From contig JAPCWB010000001.1 of NCBI GenBank assembly GCA_025938935.1, positions 1,116,001 to 1,180,000 on the forward strand: a DNA stretch of 64,000 bases, read 5' to 3'. Shown piece by piece: positions 60,942 to 64,000 of this stretch; position 1 is the first letter of the stretch, and the number at the start of each line of letters is the position of its first letter. This stretch comes from Novosphingobium sp. MW5 (GTDB lineage Bacteria > Pseudomonadota > Alphaproteobacteria > Sphingomonadales > Sphingomonadaceae). The notes under the pieces are model-generated. The model was given only the letters and a program-made list of their open reading frames with translations. It was not told the DNA's origin and made no database searches. The translations under genes were made by a program, and so were the position numbers.

Positions 60942-62197
60942 GCTGCGTCCTCCTCGAAACGGGGATAGCGGCCCAGCAACAGGAACAGCGCGGCCGCGAG
61001 GGGGAGGGCGATGGCGGAGGTCAGCAAGGCCGGTCCGTAACCGTGCGTTACGTCCTTGATCCGCCCGAAGACGAGCGGCGCCACGCCCGATCCCAGCGCG
61101 AAGAACACGTAGAGGATGGCATAGAGCCCCGAATAGGCCTTCAGCCCGAAATAGCGCGAGGTGAGATAGGCCAGCACGTCGTATTCGATGCCCAGGGCAA
61201 AGCCGATCATCAGGATGGCAAAGGCGGCCGTGCCGACGTCGTAATTGCCCTGGGACAGCAGCCAGCAGGCAAGGCTCGGCAGGCCAAGGATGACAAAGGC
61301 GACTGCCGGGGCCCAGAACCGGTCGAGCAGCAGGCCGCCAATAATTCGTCCTCCGATGGCGGAAAGGCCGATCAGCGGGGTGAGCGACAGCGCAGTTGCG
61401 GCATCGAAGCCGCGATCCTTCAAGATGCCCTCAAGGTTTGGCACCGGCCCGCCCAGCGCGAAGGACACGATCAGCATGGCCAGAGCGATGATCCAGAACC
61501 GCGCACCTTTCAGCGCTTCTCCACGCGTCAGGCCAGTGCGCTTCTCGGCCTGGGTCATGTGCTGGCGCGCCGCGCCCGAAGGTTCGCGGAACCATGCAAT
61601 GGCGAGCGGCAAGGCCAGCACCAGCGGGATCGCGCCAATTGCGGCATAGCCCGCGCGCCAGCCCCAGTTGCCGATTACCCAGGCGAGATAGGGCTTGCAC
61701 AGGATGCCAAACAGGCCCGTGCCGGACATGGCCAGACCCAGTGCAATCCCGCGCCGCTTGTCGAACCATGAATTGACCGTGCGGGTGAAAGTGATGGGCA
61801 AGGTGCCCGATCCGACCAGCGCGATCACGCCCCAGGTCAGGTAGAACTGCACCAGCGAGCCTTGCAGTAGCGCCATCGACATGAATGACAGGCCGAACAG
61901 CACGATTGATGCCAGAGCCACCGGCCGGGTGCCGTATTTCTCCGACAAAGCGCCCGCGAGCGGCGCGCCGACTACAACCGCGAAGGTGGTGATCATCAGG
62001 CCCGCCATGACCTCGGCCACCGACCAGCCGAAGCTTGAGATCAGATGCGGGGCGAAGACGCCCATGGTGTAGAAGGGCAGCGGCGAAAGCCCGCAGCCGA
62101 TGCCGATCAGGGCAGCGGTAACGACCTTCCAGCCGCGCCGGAATTCGCCTGGTTCCGCCCGGGCTATTTCTATCGAATCCGCCGATGTCGTCGCCAT
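60938..62197 (-). CDS. MFS transporter (monocarboxylate/oxalate-formate type)
   Basis: Protein of 419 residues with twelve predicted helices. Start MATTSADSIEIARAEPGEF at 62197; an earlier frame start runs through the promoter. GLMITTFAVVVGAPLAGALSEKYGTRPV and SWFDKRRGIALGLAMSGTG are typical of the monocarboxylate/oxalate:formate-antiporter group. First gene of the leftward unit, with a palindrome 74 bases upstream. Likely carries an organic acid. Confidence 0.9.
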   Translation of the reverse strand: MATTSADSIEIARAEPGEFRRGWKVVTAALIGIGCGLSPLPFYTMGVFAPHLISSFGWSVAEVMAGLMITTFAVVVGAPLAGALSEKYGTRPVALASIVLFGLSFMSMALLQGSLVQFYLTWGVIALVGSGTLPITFTRTVNSWFDKRRGIALGLAMSGTGLFGILCKPYLAWVIGNWGWRAGYAAIGAIPLVLALPLAIAWFREPSGAARQHMTQAEKRTGLTRGEALKGARFWIIALAMLIVSFALGGPVPNLEGILKDRGFDAATALSLTPLIGLSAIGGRIIGGLLLDRFWAPAVAFVILGLPSLACWLLSQGNYDVGTAAFAILMIGFALGIEYDVLAYLTSRYFGLKAYSGLYAILYVFFALGSGVAPLVFGRIKDVTHGYGPALLTSAIALPLAAALFLLLGRYPRFEEDAA

Positions 62198-62270
62198 GGC
62201 CAATCTTCCCTTTGCCTCGCGTCCAGCAAGGGGGTGCGCAGCCCTGCGCCTCAATCGCTGCGGGAGGGGC

Positions 62271-62285
62271 ATCCGCACAGCGGAT
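62271..62285. promoter_or_regulatory. Candidate IclR operator (divergent promoter)
   Basis: ATCCGCACAGCGGAT, perfect 6+3+6 inverted repeat with the same ATCCG/CGGAT ends as the reference site. It is 74 bases from the MFS start (62197) and 80 from the esterase start (62365). Confidence 0.5.
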
Positions 62286-62364
62286 AAACCTTTGGCCAGC
62301 AGCCTGCAGTTGCCGGCATCGCGCGCAAGTTGCGTGGTCTGTCCGCGTCGCAGGAGGTTACTTG

Positions 62365-63591
62365 GTGTCCATGTCGCATCCCTGCAGCCTGCGTTCAGTA
62401 TCGTTGACGGCTCTGCGCTGGGTCGTGGCTTTGGCCGCCATGACTGCCAGTCCCGCTGTTCTCGCTCAAACGGGTGCCCCATCGGCGGGTTGTGCCGTTC
62501 CCCCGGCCTTCGGTGCGCCGCCTTATAATTCTGCGGAATTGCAGAGTGATTCGCGGATCACCTTTCGGCTCTGCGCTCCGGATTCGCGCGAAGTCATTCT
62601 GGTCAGCCAGGATATGGCCGGAGTCGTTCCGACAGGCTACCCGGCCGGACAACCGTCCGGACTGGCCATGGTGCGTGCAGCCAATGGCTTGTGGAGCGTC
62701 ACGACGCCCAGCGCCCTCCCGGCGGGGGTTTACCGTTATGCTTTCCGCATAGATGGCGTGCGCACATCCGATCCGCTCGCCACGCGCCATGCAGAAGACC
62801 GGCGTGGCGTGTCATCGCTAATCGAGGTTCCGGGACAACCTGCCGCCTTGCACGAATGGCAGTCTGGCATTCCTCATGGCACCGTGAGCAAGGTCAATTA
62901 CTGGTCGAAAGCCACGGAGGACCTGCGCCGCGCCCATGTCTACACGCCGCCCGGATATATGCGGGGCAAGGGCCGTTACCCGGTGCTTTACCTGCTCCAC
63001 GGTGCGGGGGGCAGCGACGATAGCTGGATCAGTTCGGGACGGGTGGACTTCATCCTCGACAACCTGATCGCTGCCGGAAAGGTCCGGCCGATGATTGTCG
63101 TCATGCCGCAGGGCCATACGCCGTACCGCCCAGGCGTGAGCGTGTTCAGCAACCGGGAGTTTTCCGACGACCTGCTGGGCAATCTTGTCCCATGGGTCGA
63201 TGCCAATTTTCGCACCATTCCCGGCGCGCGCAACCGGGCGATGGCGGGTGAATCGATGGGAGGGCAGCACACGCTGCATGTCGGGCTGATCCATCCGGAA
63301 GTGTTTGGCTCGATCGGCGTGTTCTCGATCGGCCTTGGCACCGGGGGCGCTGCCGAGGCCAAGGCTTTTGGCGACACCCATTCTGCCGCCTTGGCCCGGT
63401 CGGCGAAAGAACTGCGATTGATGTATATGGCCGTGGGACGCGATGACGTCGTCTATGACACCGTGGCCCCAGCGCGCGCGATGCTTGATCGGTTCGGCAT
63501 CCGGCACGTCTACCGCGAGACGGACGGTGGGCACACCTGGATCAACTGGCGCAATTACCTTGCCGACTTTACGCCAAGGCTTTTCAAGTGA
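62365..63591 (+). CDS. Exported esterase (D-family / feruloyl-esterase-like)
   Basis: Protein of 408 residues. GTG 62365 lies seven bases after AGGAGG; ATG 62371 is the alternative start. Signal peptide LRWVVALAAMTASPAVLAQ. N-terminal E-set/CBM48-like module (ITFRLCAPDSREVILVSQD ... GVYRYAFRIDG, about 65-160), then an alpha/beta esterase domain with YLLHGAGGSDDSW, nucleophile AGESMGG and base DGGHTWINWR. Members cleave feruloyl or siderophore esters and carbohydrate acyl groups in the periplasm. Could remove an ester substituent from the substrate before uptake. The stop overlaps the next start (TGATG). Confidence 0.87.
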   Translation: MSMSHPCSLRSVSLTALRWVVALAAMTASPAVLAQTGAPSAGCAVPPAFGAPPYNSAELQSDSRITFRLCAPDSREVILVSQDMAGVVPTGYPAGQPSGLAMVRAANGLWSVTTPSALPAGVYRYAFRIDGVRTSDPLATRHAEDRRGVSSLIEVPGQPAALHEWQSGIPHGTVSKVNYWSKATEDLRRAHVYTPPGYMRGKGRYPVLYLLHGAGGSDDSWISSGRVDFILDNLIAAGKVRPMIVVMPQGHTPYRPGVSVFSNREFSDDLLGNLVPWVDANFRTIPGARNRAMAGESMGGQHTLHVGLIHPEVFGSIGVFSIGLGTGGAAEAKAFGDTHSAALARSAKELRLMYMAVGRDDVVYDTVAPARAMLDRFGIRHVYRETDGGHTWINWRNYLADFTPRLFK

Positions 63592-64000
63592 TGCAGGACA
63601 ATACCTCGCAAGCATGGCGCATCCGGATCGGCTCACTGCTGGTGCCGCTCGCCCATGCGGCGGGGATGAACGTCGTCACCATGCTGGGACTGCGCTTCCT
63701 GACCGACAGCTTGGCCATTTCAGCCGGGGCGGCGGGGACGATCTTTGCGCTGGTCAAGGTCTATGACGGCCTGCTCGATCCCGCAGTAGGGGCATGGAGC
63801 GACCGGTTCCGCAGCAACTGGGGCCGGCGGCTGCCATTCCTCTTTGCCGGTGGTCTGGCCATGCCGCTGGGCCTCGCTCTGCTGTTCGGCGCGCCCTCGT
63901 TCTCCTCGCTTTTGCTGGCAGAGCTGTTTGTGGCTCTGGCGCTGGCGGTTCACGCCACCGGTTTCACCCTGCTGACCATTCCCGGCTTTGCCATGGTGGT
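63591..64000 (+). CDS. MFS transporter, GPH type, 3' end beyond window
   Basis: Starts MQDNTSQAWRIRIGSLLVPL at 63591, overlapping the esterase stop by one base, and runs open to the window edge (about 136 residues seen). LVKVYDGLLDPAVGAWSDRF and RSNWGRRLPFLFAGG are the GPH-family loop after helix 2, as in 30679-32046. Probably imports the product of the adjacent exported esterase. Confidence 0.85.
   Translation, partial: MQDNTSQAWRIRIGSLLVPLAHAAGMNVVTMLGLRFLTDSLAISAGAAGTIFALVKVYDGLLDPAVGAWSDRFRSNWGRRLPFLFAGGLAMPLGLALLFGAPSFSSLLLAELFVALALAVHATGFTLLTIPGFAMV

Noticed and set aside
1-64000. CRISPR arrays, tRNA/rRNA genes, insertion sequences, integrases, direct-repeat att sites
   Set aside because: None seen: no regularly spaced repeats, no transposase or recombinase proteins, no tRNA-like sequence in the short intergenic gaps.

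Overview
This window is one continuous, GC-rich catabolic gene island. It most likely comes from an alphaproteobacterium of the Sphingomonadales (Novosphingobium/Sphingobium type). The pointers are high GC, tight ATGA/GTGA gene overlaps, a large TonB-dependent receptor with a typical sphingomonad plug start, a HapK/RedY-like small protein and GPH-type MFS carriers. There are no rRNA, tRNA, phage, IS or CRISPR features, and no gene-free stretch longer than about 275 bases. About 55 genes fall into roughly 19 transcription units, mostly fired divergently from short intergenic regions.

Layout. 1-4.9 kb: an MFS carrier, an APH-fold kinase and an odd alpha/beta hydrolase leftward; a second MFS carrier and a Gfo/Idh oxidoreductase rightward. 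5-8.8 kb: TonB receptor and a VOC protein. 8.8-12.5 kb leftward: alpha/beta hydrolase, LeuC/LeuD-type hydratase, N-carbamoylsarcosine-amidase-type amidohydrolase. 12.7-18.6 kb rightward: Tat-exported amine oxidase, imidase-like deacetylase-fold protein, FAD monooxygenase, aldehyde dehydrogenase, DUF1838-like protein. 18.6-19.4 kb: the only regulator, an IclR protein. 19.5-25.4 kb leftward: hydantoinase A/B, ICL/PEP-mutase-type lyase, alcohol dehydrogenase. 25.6-30.7 kb rightward: second aldehyde dehydrogenase, second Tat amine oxidase, two hydrolases. 30.7-38.3 kb: carrier and odd hydrolase (left); M24 peptidase, two LLM flavin monooxygenases and a hydrolase (right); a serine hydrolase (left). 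38.5-41.1 kb rightward: FAD monooxygenase, maleate-isomerase-like protein, membrane protein. 41.2-48.8 kb leftward: FAD oxidase, reductase, second LeuC/LeuD, HMG-CoA-lyase-type aldolase, class III CoA-transferase, DUF1838-like protein. 48.8-51.8 kb leftward: methyltransferase, small protein, FAD oxidoreductase. 51.9-57.5 kb rightward: HapK-like protein, SDR, MmgE/PrpD, VOC, odd hydrolase, membrane protein, orphan. 57.5-62.2 kb leftward: MFS, isochorismatase-fold amidase, two more imidase-like proteins, reductase. 62.4-64 kb: esterase and an MFS carrier cut by the window edge.

How it may work together (inference). Flavin monooxygenases, amine oxidases and ATP-dependent hydantoinase/oxoprolinase subunits would open or oxidise a nitrogen-containing ring. 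Imidase-like and half-amidase-like hydrolases would release ammonia and leave an alkyl-substituted maleate. LeuCD-type hydratases would make substituted malates. These would be cleaved either directly (ICL/PEPM lyase) or as CoA esters (CaiB transferase plus HMG-CoA-lyase homologue). Almost every catalytic step is present in two or three divergent copies, which suggests a large multi-ring or variously substituted substrate. I cannot name the substrate.

Two observations cut across the window. First, a 15-base palindrome-like element, perfect upstream of the IclR gene (19480-19494), recurs mostly 50-90 bases before the first gene of most units and is a strong candidate operator for an island-wide regulon. 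Second, about ten genes are broken by one-base indels, most in homopolymer runs. This looks like sequencing or assembly error rather than gene decay, so I describe these genes as intact families with a disrupted reading frame.
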